64,000 nt of DNA from Blastobasis lacticolella (GCA_905147135.1 LR990050.1:6832501-6896500), one strand, 5' to 3'. Shown: positions 46,001 to 57,599, counted from the stretch's first letter. Made by a program: numbers and translations. The notes: generated from the sequence alone by a model not told the origin.

Positions 46001-48078
46001 ATGATAAATATAAACCTTCCGGAAGAACTTGTGTAATTATTTATGAGGAGTTAGCGGATATATACCTAGACAGGCAAACGCGAAATCGCCTGTATTTTAT
46101 ACTAATGTCATATAAGGAAGGATAAGCAAGCACCAATCCTCCTTTCACGAGTACTGTAAAAGGTGATTAATGTCATAAATGGAGAGAAAACCTGTAAACC
46201 TGTAAAATAGAAAATTTAAATTTCAAAAACTGTAAATTTTCAGCATTTCAGCAGAATGAAGTATTACCATAATTTAGTCTAAATTACATAAAAGGAAGGT
46301 ACTTACATTGTCAAGAAAAAATAAGAGAAATATTTAATAGTTTTTTTTCCATGTCTAATACAAAACAAACAAAGAGCATTGCCAATAAAATCAACAAGCT
46401 CTTTCGAGGTCTATGGCAGTAAATATTGGCATTTATACCCCTAATAGACATACATGTGACGGTCAATGTGACACCAGATACCCTCACCCTTGTGATATCG
46501 AATAAAAGTATTATATCGTTGGGCATTTCCGTGGTACGTCTCAAGATGGGGTCAAAATTGGGGACATTTACCGCAAATTTACGAATACAATAAACAAAGC
46601 CATTGAAGAATGTTGTTAGGGCAAGGGGGCGAGAATTAAGACAATTTACTGGTTTTATTGGGCTGTGATATAATCTTTTGTATTAAATAAGGCGGTGAGG
46701 AATATTGCCAATTTATCTATTATCTAGTTGACCCCTAATCTAACCCTACTACCTACCTTCTACCCTACTCTATCCCTACTGTACCCCTACGCATAGCCTA
46801 CCCTTATACCCCATTTTAAAATCCGTTGAGTAGCTTCTCAGTTTATCCATTATCAAAAAAAGGAAAAAAAGAAAATCAACCAACAATCAAAACTTTTCTC
46901 TTTATAATATTACTATAGATTCATAAACATATATTGATTCACGTAATTATTTGACTAATAAACAATGCATGCACTAGTTGACGGTAAATACTGCACATCA
47001 GCTGCGAGTCGACGCTCTACGAAGCCGAAATATCTTTCTATTTACCGCCATCAACAACAATAACAACAATTTTTAAAACTCACATCTTTAAAACTCAACT
47101 TGAGCTAATAGTATGACTCCGTTCAGTTTAAAAACAGAAAACAAACAACTTCTGTCCATCACAAAATGACAAAACGCAATAAAACTAAAACTCGGTGCTG
47201 AGCCACAGACGAGTTCAAACAGCGACGCTCCCCACTATTATGTTAGACATCAAAGATTTTGATTCGTGGGGTGATGGATTAAGTTGGTATCGGTATTTAG
47301 GCACGTGCCCTGCTAGATAAGAGTCCGTGGTACCGAACGGCAGGGCCAAACCCCGTGTAATGCTAAACGATAGTTCACCCCGGGGGAATCATTCGGATTC
47401 TTTATTACAGATGCGTTGTAGATTCTCAATACTAGATACTACGAGTATTTGAAAGAGATTACGCATTGTACGAGAGCGGATTGGTAGTGGTGGGGTGTGG
47501 TTGCGGTATCTCGGAACACAGACAGTTCTACAGTAATATCGGGTACAGGCTAGTTTTATAGGATTCAGTCTCACCAAAATACTTTTCATGTAGTGTACAA
47601 ATCATGTCTAGTAGAGTAAATAACTCTAATTGCGTCAAAAGAAAATGTCTTCTTTCATATGTTACTTAATCTAACGAAATCTGCAAAGGCGAGCGTGCTC
47701 ACATTTCCAGTCATTAATATTGATGACCTCATCGATTATTTGGCAGGAATTAATTCAATTTTTTCGGGGAAATTGGGTAGAGGCGGAAGCAAGGGGAACA
47801 TTTTATCATATTACAGAATGCGAAACGCCGTTGCTTGTAAATCGCCATTCGAATTTACTGAATAATAAACATGGTTAAAGCAGGTTGCGCACTTTAGCTC
47901 TTGAGATTGGGCAATTAATTTTGTTTATTCACTTTAATAAGAATTTATCTTGCAATATGTAAGATATATACGCTTAGAATAAATTTAGTTCTGATTTAAC
48001 TTTATGCAGATTTCGTCCAAAAGCCTATGTACTGAGATCTTTTGGTCTTGAATACAAATGCTGTAGTAAGAAAAACAA
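46001..48078. other. gene-free stretch, pyrimidine-biased patch
   Basis: 46725-46810 is a run of CCCTACTACCTACC-type words (complement of GGTAGG arrays such as 52370-52560). Beyond this I see no supported feature. Confidence 0.4.
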
Positions 48079-48262
48079 TGTTTATTACCATGGTTAGTAT
48101 TGTTTTTACCATATTTCAATACTGTTGCATACGTTATGGTCACGAGTAGTCGTAGTGGTAACTGCATCAAATTATCAAGGTAAAAACAATACAAAAAGTC
48201 GTAATAAACCCAATAACATGTGCGATGAAAGAGTAGTGAATAACCCCGAAAGTCTTAAAACC
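48079..48262 (+). mobile_element. palindromic MITE family D, copy 3
   Basis: Inverted arms TTTATTACCATGG..TAGTATTGTTTTTACC and GGTAAAAACAATAC...GTAATAAA, with the central GGTCACGAGTAGTCG. The right flank shares GTAGTGAATAACCCCGAAAG with the 38.4 kb copy. Confidence 0.75.
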
Positions 48263-49064
48263 TTTAAAAACAATATTGAAAACATGCCTGCAAAGTTAAA
48301 GTCTCATTCCTTGCCGTAAATACAGCTGAGAGGAAAGTTTCGCTTTCTTCTATTTAATATCTCTAAAAGGGTACAAAAAGTGTCGGCGCCACTGTGACTG
48401 ATGTGTTTTCTTTGCATGGGTAATGTAATAGAGTTTGGTAGAAACTTTTTTCTCTTAAACAGCGGAGTGAATATAGTCGATATAAATAAAACACATGCAA
48501 ATTGAAAGTAGTACAAAGTATTATATAGAATTTGTAATAAAAGTTTGTTGGTAATAAATTTTACATAAGAAGGAACACAAATGGGGGTTTACTGATGGAA
48601 GTATGTCGGCGGTAAGGCAAATAATGTACATCAGCTGTAACTTCGTAAAGTGACATCATTATCGCACGCGTGTGATTAAAAACGAAGAAGAAAGTGGGCA
48701 ATATGTCTTACACTATTTTATTTACTGCCTTGTTTGTACTGTATATTCATAATCTATTCTTGCCGCATAAAACACACGCTTGCACAATTGTATTCTGAAT
48801 TTAACACGCAGAGCGCCAGATGGCTCTCCAGGAAACATAACAAAACCTTTTCTATTGTTGTAAATTTCATGGCACTCAACCGATTATGAATAGTGTACTC
48901 GGAATGAGGCATTAAAGTTACCAACAACTATAATATGGAAACTCACCTGCGCTTCTGCTTGCTTTGATCGCAGATATAACGGCAGTAGTTATATCTGGTG
49001 CAATAACTGATCATTTTATAGTTTGATATTTTTTATATACGCCCTGGGCTCTCCGCTCAATAGG
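48263..49064. other. gene-free stretch, nothing recognised
   Basis: No supported feature. Confidence 0.4.
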
Positions 49065-49275
49065 TCAATAGACGGGTATGAGGTGTGCCTCTCCGACAGT
49101 GCTGATGTCTTCCATCTTAGCCGAGCACAGTTTATTTAGACTAACCAAGAACTTGACCATCTTTACTGGTGGTGAGTGACGATGTGACCGTTGATGGAAC
49201 AACCTATTCACTCTAGATTTGAAGGTGTCTAGATTACAACGATCAGGGAACACACTCGCAGGAAACGCGTTCAAT
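49065..49275 (-). pseudogene. LINE ORF2 C-terminal remnant
   Basis: Minus strand encodes NAFPASVFPDRCNLDTFKSR then VNRLFHQRS, sister to the 3975-4165 remnant. Only the C-terminus survives. It has an open frame but no upstream RT. Confidence 0.65.
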
Positions 49276-49709
49276 GAGGAAGTTTCAAATTTTTATTTTT
49301 AATTTAATATAAAAATTTAAGTCAAATGAAACAAAACAATAAAAAAAAAATTTGAAATATCTCAAGAAACAAAAAGTTATGAGACCTTAAAGTTGTGATT
49401 ACAAGAATAATTTCATTAGGAGCGTGAATTCGTGCGTGACGTCACCAGGCCGGCGGCATCCCGCCCGCCACTATGGCGCTACGCATACACTGAAACTCTT
49501 TGCGACTTGGAACCATAATACTAGATACTTGAACTACGAGACAGAATGTGTGTTATTATGGTCGCTATAACAACAAATAATAATAATCGTCATTAAATAA
49601 AAATAAAGTATATAAAACGTGATTTTAAAGGCGTTTCAGATGTATTTAGTTTTTCTCTATGGCCTAGATGGTAAAACTTCCAAGCATCACACTTTGGGAG
49701 AGCGGTTCT
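49276..49709. other. gene-free stretch, nothing recognised
   Basis: AT-rich, with a GC-richer 40-base patch near 49440-49480. No supported feature. Confidence 0.4.
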
Positions 49710-49860
49710 GATCTAATGGCAGCGTGCTTGCGAGACCGATAACCGAGGTTAAGCAATGCTCGCAATGTTCGGGAACAGGATGGGTGACCGCTTCGTGGTG
49801 TGAGGCTAGTCTAACTGCTACGAGCTCGCCACTGGTTAGGTGTGCCTCCTAATATCGTTG
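49710..49860 (+). repeat. 5S rRNA-like SINE, copy 2
   Basis: GCGAGACCGATAACCGAGGT continues TTAAGCAATG and later GGATGGGTGACCGCTTCG. The order and spacing match the internal promoter region of 5S rRNA (CCGATCACCGAAGTTAAGCA ... GGATGGGTGACCGC). The 5' part (CTAATGGCAGCGTGCTTGCG) and the 3' part (GCTCGCCACTGGTTAGGTGT) are family-specific. It is not a full 5S gene: the first ~35 bases of 5S are unlike and there is an extra segment. The class is inferred. Confidence 0.7.
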
Positions 49861-50013
49861 GCGAAGCGAGTACTAGGAGGTGCACCTAACGAGGTGGCCT
49901 AAGTTCGACTAAGCTCAAAGTACGAAACGGTCACCAATCCAATTCCCGGATTCTGCGAGCATTGCTTAACCTTGGTTATCGATATCGCAAGCACACTGCC
50001 ACTAGACCAGCAG
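49861..50013 (-). repeat. 5S rRNA-like SINE, copy 3 (inverted partner)
   Basis: The reverse complement starts CTGGTCTAGTGGCAGTGTGC, then TTGCGATATCGATAACCAAG, GTTAAGCAATGCTCGCAG and ATTGGTGACCGTTTCG. It lies tail-to-tail against the 49710 copy with no spacer, forming a long imperfect palindrome. Confidence 0.7.
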
Positions 50014-50069
50014 CGGTGTTCAGTTTTGCAGTAAATAAATAAATAAATATTCGTGGACAAATTCACACA

Positions 50070-50288
50070 GCGACATCTAGCCCCAAACTAAGCAAAGCTT
50101 GTGCTATGGGTGCTAGATAACTGATATACTACTTAAATACTTTTAAATACATACTTATTATACATAGAACACCCAGACCCGTAACAGAAATTAAAATTCA
50201 TAATTTTAATTTCTGCCCGGCCGGGAATCGAACCCGGGACCTCTTGCGTGGCAGACCGGCATGTTGACCATTGAACCACTCAGGTTGT
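50070..50288 (-). repeat. tRNA-derived SINE family B, copy 3
   Basis: Best-preserved copy. The minus strand begins CAACCTGAGTGGTTCAATGG (A-box-like), then GGTCTGCCACGCAAGAGGTC, and CGGGTTCGATTCCCGGCCGG (perfect B box). The family body follows, with CCCAGACCCGTAACAGAAAT and CATCTAGCCCCAAACTAAGC read on plus. Confidence 0.85.
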
Positions 50289-51589
50289 CAGCGTAGTAAA
50301 CGCAAACGCAGTAAACGTTTAGTCAGTATAAGTTACCCATAAATCACTTATCTACAACATCCTAATACGTTGCATTCTGGTCAAGATTGTGTTGATGGGT
50401 CCACGACTAAATAGCAAATATATCCAGTGGGCCATCGTGGTACGACGATGCATCGTCATATCATTCGCTCAATCCGCAACCGATTGAGATGTAAGGTTAG
50501 GTTAGTTAGGCGGGCGGGTCCCAGAAACCGCACCGACCAACGACACCGATTTTCTGTTTCCTGTTTTCTGCTTGAAAGAGTCCATGATCATGACCGGATC
50601 CGATTTTTGCAATAAAGAGATCTATTTTTATATAAACAATAACAAAGCAATATATTTTTTTGATTTTAACTTTTTCTATTTTAACACTTATTTTCTAAGA
50701 TGATACGAACAGCTATGATCTATATTTTAACACTAATATCGATATTAGAAAACTTCCTCATTCCTTAACCGTACGTATTATAAAGGTTGAACCAAAGCGA
50801 CTCGTGCGAATAGCTAGAAATCCACAACATAAGAATGAAGAACTCGCCCGGACCGCGTCTCCCGATGGCGGAAAGGGGCTGCCAGAATAAGGTCGTACAA
50901 CTGCTTCGCACTCTCTCCGAAACTCACGACGAACAATTGGAAGGAACTCAGACAAAACTTCCTTATACCGTTATTACAAAATAAATGACAGATACTCGTT
51001 TAAGACATCATTTCCTCTTAGAAGACGTTTAAACGGCGCTTAGGTGCTAATTCTAATCACGTCGAGTTACTCCAGTGAGACGCGTACGCATCAATCATGG
51101 CGCGAGGCGTGTTTTAATGACATTATTTCCTAATACCGAGTACAATTTCCTTGCTAACTGAGTTACTGCGCTCGTGATGAGTCGAGAAATCGATCAGTGC
51201 GTTTTACTCGGCTACAGAGTGATTGCGCTACCTTAGAAAGGGTAAATATGGGTGTGGGGTTATGAAAAAAGAAAATGGTGATATAAAACTTTATTTTCCC
51301 AACGTCCCACCGTCTCGTACTCGACGATTTTCAATCACTTTTCTTACATGGAACTCGCTGTCTATATCACAGTTTCCCGATAAATCGAGAAATGAAACAT
51401 TGTGGATTCGTCCATGAACATCCATAGGCTACCCTAACGTTTACCATCGTGCAGGTTGTAAGCAAGTTTGCTATCTTAGTGAAAGAGGTGTCTTCTAGAC
51501 AAGCATGTTACGTTTTCACTTCTAACTTAATTGTAACTTCTGTTAAAAAGTTTCCTATATAAGTTTTATGCAAACACATCTAAAGATAT
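50289..51589. other. gene-free stretch, nothing recognised
   Basis: Short frames (50758-50955 and 51223-51417) show no motif. No supported feature. Confidence 0.4.
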
Positions 51590-51760
51590 ACACAGTTTAT
51601 AACAAAATCGCTTCCCGCTGTCTGTCCCTCTGTATCTATGTACGCTTAGGCATTTTAAACAGCGATTCAAGAGGAAAGTAGAGGGAATCAATAAAGAAAG
51701 GTAGGTAGGGTAACGTAGGCAATGTAGGTGTATGCGAACGAAGTCGCGCCTGGTTCACTA
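51590..51760 (+). repeat. interspersed repeat family E, copy 1
   Basis: AACAAAATCGCTTCCCGCTG, GATTCAAGAGGAAAGTAGAG, GGTAGGTAGGGTAACGTAGG and CGAACGAAGTCGCG occur in the same order as in 52250-52605. A common insect non-coding repeat with a GGTAGG-rich middle. Confidence 0.7.
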
Positions 51761-52249
51761 TAATTATTATAACCGAAACACCTATTGTTAATACGATTCA
51801 AAGATTTTATTGTATTTATTGCTTTATAAGTTAGGTAAACATTATGAACCCTTACGGGCGTTGCAGTTATAAACTTAAACCTAAATTTTTGTGGATAGTT
51901 GGTGCATTGTGATCAAAGCGGTTCAAGAAAAGAAACGACCATATCTCTTGAAAGTGGGAAGTATCAACATCGCCTAAAGTAGGTATGATTGTAACAGAAT
52001 TGCACCATCCTCAGGCTATGGGTGTTGGTAAAAAGCGACTTTAGAGACTCACTGCAAACTCAACAGCATTCCTACAAGCACATGAAGCCAACACTTTTTA
52101 GATACAGCGTGACTCCGAGACTTGTCGTGATGACCACATATTGGACTTTTGTGGTGCTGAACCTACCTAACGCATGTCAACTGCTCTCATCTACCTACAT
52201 CTTCCACTTTTTTCTTCTTTATTCTTTCTTACATCTTTATATTTACATA
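51761..52249. other. gene-free stretch, nothing recognised
   Basis: No supported feature. Confidence 0.4.
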
Positions 52250-52605
52250 GTATAAAACAAAGTCGCTTCACGCCGTTTGTCTAACCTAACCTTAGCTTAG
52301 CTTTCAAAATACGCAATGAGTTTTAATGCGGTTTTCAACAACAGATAGAGTGATTCAAGAGGAAGGTTTATAAAAAAGGGTAGGTAGAGGGTAGCTAAAG
52401 GTAGAACTGGGTTGGTGTGGGGTAGGTGTGGGGTTGGTGTGGAGTAGGTGTAGGGTAGGTGTAATTTAGGTGTATTATAGGTGTAGGGTAGGTGCCGGAT
52501 AGGGTAGGAGTAGGGATAGGGTAATGTAGATTAGGGCTAGGGTAGTGTAGGGATAGGTTGCTACGCGAACGAAATCGCGTTGGACCCACTAGTAGGGGTA
52601 TAAAA
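52250..52605 (+). repeat. interspersed repeat family E, copy 2, with GGTAGG array
   Basis: ACAAAGTCGCTTCACGCCGT, AGAGTGATTCAAGAGGAAGG, then about 190 bases of degenerate GGGTAGGTGT/GGGGTTGGTG repeats (52375-52560), then CGCGAACGAAATCGCG. The simple array is longer here than in copy 1. Confidence 0.75.
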
Positions 52606-53301
52606 GATTACAAAGTTAGATACAATTTTTGGCTATGACAATTTATTTTCTGCTTTCTCGGTTAGACAGAGACCACATTGTTCCTCTTGCTCATATACTT
52701 AAATATATTCGTCTACGGTCCAGACAAACCTCCCTTGCTCCCAGTTTTCAGACACTATTTACAGACCCTATGTTTTAGATACCTATGTTATCTCTGCTAT
52801 CCTTTTCAACCCTAATAACGGAAAAGGTACTTACCTAAAGAGGAAAATGTCGATCTAAAATAGGTAGAGCATACATTGCTTTCATCAGCTGTGTATCACG
52901 TATCGCAATAAAATGTTTACTAGCAATACATTTTCCTGCAAGATTGCATTACTTGCTGCGCGATATGCAGCCAGGAGAAAAATTATAATGGAAGTATGAC
53001 GTACGGCTGATATTTCTGCTACAATAACAGTATCAAGAATAGTACGTGTTTTCTAGTATTGTTAATAAAAACTTTTAACGTACAAGGTTTACGTTTATGC
53101 GCTACTCTTGTTTGTTCCTATGTAGATGTACTAAATTAGTCAGCCCAGCTCCGAAATTTATCAGTCTTTTGGTTGGTGTGTTGAGTTTATATGTAGAAAA
53201 TAAGCAACATAAAAAAATACAAGATTACTATCCCATCCCTATCTTTGCGTCCATTTACCATAATGGTGACGGTACAAAAGGTGAGATACAGTTTACCAAT
53301 A
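52606..53301. other. gene-free stretch, nothing recognised
   Basis: No supported feature. Confidence 0.4.
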
Positions 53302-53465
53302 CAGAGTAATCGTTATTCACAAATTTGCAAACTTACCATCCGTGGGTAGTATGATATGGCAAGATTTGATAACACGAAGAAAAAAGTACTTTGACTATTT
53401 AAATTTTCTATATAATACTACCCACTGACGGTAAGTTTGCAGATCTGTGGATAACGATCAATCTG
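53302..53465. mobile_element. 164-bp MITE with ~58-bp inverted repeats, TA duplication
   Basis: Ends CAGAGTAATCGTTATTCACA and its imperfect reverse complement TGTGGATAACGATCAATCTG. Arms also share TGCAAACTTACC and GTGGGTAGTAT. TA flanks both sides (53300-53301 and 53466-53467), consistent with a Tc1/mariner-type MITE, though this is not proven. Confidence 0.85.
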
Positions 53466-54169
53466 TATTTTAATTACAATAAAAAACAATTAAATGTTAT
53501 ACTATGATGTGTGGTTATCGATCTCTTGATCCTTAACATATAGGTAGACAGGTTTACTAAAAGATTCACTATAAAACGATATACCTAATTACGCTTCTGG
53601 TCAAAAATCTTTTGTGTCATCAAAATGTGAATTTGTTTCCTTTTGGCCTTGAAGACGATGTTTATTATATATAATGTTGTGATTTTTGTATCTTATATTG
53701 TTGACAAATTGTTATGAAGTTGTCAAGCAGTGACGAACCACAAATCGATGACATGACGGCGAAGATTTTATTCATAGCCTATGTTGTATTTCTATTTTTG
53801 GCCCACGAAAGACTGGCTGTGATAGATTGACGGCTAGAGAAAAGAAGAGAGACTGATTCCTGGGAGTCTGAAGTTTGGATGCGAAAGAAGTGGCAGTTTT
53901 TCATAGTATTTTACGAAAATAAATATAATTTGAAAAGAACTAGGTATTATTCCTCAGCAGAAGCTATTTTCTCAAACTAAATATAATTACAAATGACCGG
54001 TACAAAAATGAAAAAAATTACATATATAAATTGAATCCTAAATTGAATTGAAAAGTGAACCCTATGATTCTTCCCTGTGATCTTGTCAGGAATAAGGTTA
54101 CCTGCAATCATAGAAATAAATACCCTGGAACCGGTTGAGCGAACAAATAACTCTGACGGTTACCATAGT
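53466..54169. other. gene-free stretch, nothing recognised
   Basis: No supported feature. Confidence 0.4.
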
Positions 54170-54355
54170 AAATAAAACTGCGCTGTCTACAGTGCCACAA
54201 ACATGTCTGACCGGGTGACAGCGTCGCTGTTGTTGGCATTGACATTACATTTCAAAACGGCAACACTTAGTTCCGGTTTTGTCCACCGGGTCGAATAGGT
54301 TTGTCAACAATCTTGTCAAGCCGCCAGATATAACATTGTTAACGCGTACAAGAAT
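54170..54355 (+). repeat. direct repeat G, copy 1
   Basis: GTGCCACAAACATGTCTGAC, CCGGGTGACAGCGTCGCTGT, GGCAACACTTAGTTCCGGTT and CGCCAGATATAACATTGTTA recur in the same order at 54805-54990, at roughly 80 percent identity by eye. It contains the palindromic core CAGCGTCGCTG. Confidence 0.8.
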
Positions 54356-54563
54356 ATGTATGGACAGTGGTAACCATTCCAATAGCTATGTGTAATACGT
54401 CGTTGGATAGCTATTTTCGAGCTGAACAAAAGTAAGTAAGGCGCTAACTGCCAAATTTTAGTTCGTTCAGAGTTATGCTGTACTAAACAAGCATTAAGTA
54501 TTTTTTTCTGTTCTACCCGCATTTAATGGCCATGTGTAATGCATCGATGGATTCATGGATATA

Positions 54564-54768
54564 CAGGGTGTAAAAAGACCGCTAGCATTAATTGAAACCC
54601 CATATTCTACCCATGAAACTGCCCACATTGCGCGTCGCAATTAATTATTTATTTTAGGTAGCGAAATTATGAAGTCATTTCCGCGGGTATGTTTTTTGGG
54701 GAAAGTTGTTCAGTTTCGTGGCTAGAATATGAGGTTTCAATTAATGCTAGCGGTCTTTTGACAACCTG
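54564..54768. mobile_element. 205-bp MITE (CAGGGTGT ends), TATA duplication
   Basis: Inverted arms of 56 bp with about 5 mismatches, sharing AAAAGACCGCTAGCATTAAT and TGAAACC.CATATTCTA. TATA flanks both ends (54560-54563 and 54769-54772). It lies between the two copies of direct repeat G. Confidence 0.9.
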
Positions 54769-54804
54769 TATAAGTATAAATAAACCATACCATATTAAAT
54801 ATAA

Positions 54805-54990
54805 TGGCGCAGTCTCTTGTGCCACAAACTTATTTGACCCGGTGACAGCGTCGCTGTTGTTGGCAATGACATATTATTTCAATATGGCAACACTTAGTTC
54901 CAGTTTTGGCCACCGGTTTTTAGCACTGAAATAGACGTCAGTCATCAATGTCGCCAAGGCGCCAGATATAACATTGTAAAAGCTTACAAA
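54805..54990 (+). repeat. direct repeat G, copy 2
   Basis: See 54170-54355. CCCGGTGACAGCGTCGCTGT, GGCAACACTTAGTTCCAGTT and GCGCCAGATATAACATTGTA are the matching blocks. Family not recognised. Confidence 0.8.
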
Positions 54991-55077
54991 ATTGTTGTAA
55001 CGTAATGCCTTAAATATAAATTTCTAAACAGTAATAATTGGGATTCGTCAATTACAAATCCAACCTTCAATTCCAAC

Positions 55078-55145
55078 CTTCAAATTTATCATTTTATCTC
55101 CTTTAAAATTATACCTTTAAAGGAGATAAAATGATAAATTTGAAG
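55078..55145. repeat. perfect 30-bp inverted repeat (hairpin)
   Basis: The left arm CTTCAAATTTATCATTTTAT (continuing CTCCTTTAAA), an 8-base loop ATTATACC, then an exact reverse-complement arm. All 30 pairs are perfect. AT-rich. Confidence 0.9.
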
Positions 55146-56011
55146 ATATTTTGTCGTTGTAGAATTCTTCAACGAAGCTACATTATATAACAATATTATT
55201 GTTATTGATTAATTTGTATACTCATCTGTTATCTATTTTTATCTATAATAGTATTACTTCCGCGAAAACAAAATCAACGGCATTATGCCGCTGGTGCAAA
55301 GTCACATCGTGCGCATATATGTAAGACTGCCAAATAAAAAATAAGCAGATGGCGTGCATTGAATTTGAATGAACATACCAACTAATCATGGCCGGTTAAT
55401 GATGTAGCAGTAAACACTTAAATATTTATTGGAAATGCTAAAAATATAAGTTTTACAAGTAATACATGATATTTCTTATACTTTACGGAAAAAAGATACT
55501 CCATTCTTGGTTTTGGTTACTGTTTATTGGAATTAGTGCATGTGTTTCCTACGCAACTCGGCATTCTTAGATTGTAAAGTAACGACCATTCGTATACGTG
55601 GCCAAAACGTCACTGAGACATAGTTGGAGCGCAATTGCAGTTTACGCTCCAATGACATGGAGCTATTCCCTTTGGTCCATGAACGGGTCCATTATGTAGA
55701 AGTCATTGCCTGCAATAGACTGTTTTAGGAACTTTAGTGCTTTACTTATTTTTTTACCTTTATAAACTTGTAAGTTTTCCGGACTGAAATATTAAAACCC
55801 ATTACCCTGTATCTTTGTTTTTTTTTATTAACTGATCCTGGCACTGTACGTGGGACAGTGTTACATTACAGGCCTTACAGTGCACTGCATTTTTATTATC
55901 TTCTACCTAAATGTCTCAATCGTAGGTGTTATGGCCACAGTTACCGCTTACCATCAGGTTGTCTGCTCGTTTGTCATTGAGTAGCCAGTATCCTATAAAC
56001 ATGGACATAAC
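55146..56011. other. gene-free stretch, nothing recognised
   Basis: No supported feature. It ends in the 8-bp duplication GACATAAC (56004-56011) of the next element. Confidence 0.4.
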
Positions 56012-56969
56012 CATGGACTTACTACCCAAAGGGACTGCGCACTGCTTTGACTAAAACCGGTCAGAGCGAGAGTCACCATCGATAGTCCTTTGTCCCTTTC
56101 TAACAGTGTAAACATAATGTTATTGGCATAATCACCGTCATTCTAAATTGACAAGTGTCATGTTTGGTGTTGCCATTATTGGAGAAATATATTTACCGTG
56201 AATTTGGTATTATTATGGGGTAATCCGTACAATCCGTAAAATAGTAGTTGTCAAAATACCTTTTGATCTACTGAACGTTTCTCCGACAAACGTCGAGTCG
56301 ACATAATTATCAACCTACGACTTTTTGTTCCACAAAACAGATTAAAGAGTTCGGTAACGATTTATTCTACAACACTAGTTCCTAAAGAGAAGTGATAGTA
56401 CTCGTCGATATATACATTTCGGGTGACAGCTGTCAAACTTAAAACTGTCATTCGAAATGTAGATCTCGATGAGTACTATTATATTACTCTAGGAACTAGT
56501 GTTGTAAGACTAATCGTTTCTGAGTTACAACAGTTCTAAGTTTGTCTGCTGCCATCCGAAATGTAGATCTCGACGAGCACTATCATTTCTCTTTAGGAAC
56601 TAGTGTTCTAGCACCAATAGTTTAGGAGTTATTGCAGTTTTAAGTTTGACAGCTGTCATTCGAAATGTAGATCAACAAGTACTATAATTTCTCTCTAGAA
56701 ACTAGTATTTTAGGACCAATGGGTTCCGAGTAGTAGGGAATCCTTGGGCTGGACCCTGGTGAAAATATGACCTTCAGATTGCACCCGGTCCGACTCTGCC
56801 TGGCCCTGATCGGTAGGTCGGTGTCCGCGCTAAGTAATAAAAGTAATTCGGAATTTGCATCAACAACGGTGGCAACACTTGAAAGGGACACAGGACTATC
56901 GATGGTGACTCTCGCTCTGCCCGGTTTTAGTCAAAGCAGTGCGCAGTCCGTTTGGGTAGTAAGTCCATG
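56012..56969. mobile_element. 958-bp non-autonomous transposon, 89-bp TIRs, 8-bp duplication
   Basis: Ends CATGGACTTACTACCCAAAG and the matching inverted end. The 89-bp arms (56012-56100 and 56881-56969) differ at 3 positions. GACATAAC flanks both sides (56004-56011 and 56970-56977). Eight-bp duplications fit hAT or P superfamilies, and a CATG start would suit P better than hAT (which usually begins CA-GGG), but the superfamily is not settled. The interior holds tandem repeats and no transposase. Confidence 0.9.
56365..56730. repeat. tandem/inverted repeat array inside the 958-bp element
   Basis: Three forward units of about 110-125 bp contain TTCGAAATGTAGATC, CTAGGAACTAGTGTT and GACAGCTGTCATTCGAAATG. 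They are preceded by one unit in the opposite orientation (AACACTAGTTCCTAAAGAGA, ATTTCGGGTGACAGCTGTCA at 56371-56450). Confidence 0.85.
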
Positions 56970-56977
56970 GACATAAC

Positions 56978-57599
56978 AAATAAATAAATATGTGATCTTC
57001 ATAGTTTACTGCTTTAAAAAGAGAGTTTCATATTCGAACTTTAATTTTGTTCACTTGTTTCACTGAGTTGACAGTGTCACCCGGATATAGATTATGATTT
57101 AAAATATTGTTGATCAGAACGGATATTTGTAAAGAGCGAAGTACCTTGTAAAGTAGGTAGGTAACAAATAAAAATACACATTCAAGTATTAAAAGACTAA
57201 ATATACTTTAACGTTCTCTTTTCACGATTAAAATAAGTGCAATGAAGTGGTGCTTTTCGTAGAAACACTTTACTAAATTTCTTATTAGGTAGCCAGTCAC
57301 GAAAATAGAAAACTAATGCTGTTTCGTACCTTGATGCGAAAAACAGCTACGAACGTAGACAATTACCAAAACATGAATGAAAAGTGTTGTCAACGTCAAC
57401 TGGAAAGGATTTCTTCTGGTAATAGAAGAGACTACGTCCTACGCTACTCACACAAACGTACATATCATACATACCTACGGCTAATATCTTCATTACCCTT
57501 CTTTAGCTCCGCCGTAGTCGGATTATAATGATTTGAACTAATACAACGCGGTTAGTATGTACCATAATTCGCCCGGCTATTATACCTATATTTAGCAAC
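56978..57599. other. gene-free stretch, nothing recognised
   Basis: A 70-codon frame at 57316-57528 has no motif. No supported feature. Confidence 0.4.

Noticed and set aside
49735..49805. A genuine 5S rRNA gene
   Set aside because: The first third of 5S is not recognisable, there is an extra segment between the boxes, and a diverged inverted copy follows immediately.
54170..54990. The ~185-bp direct repeats as LTRs
   Set aside because: The intervening ~450 bp is taken up by a MITE and shows no retroelement signals.
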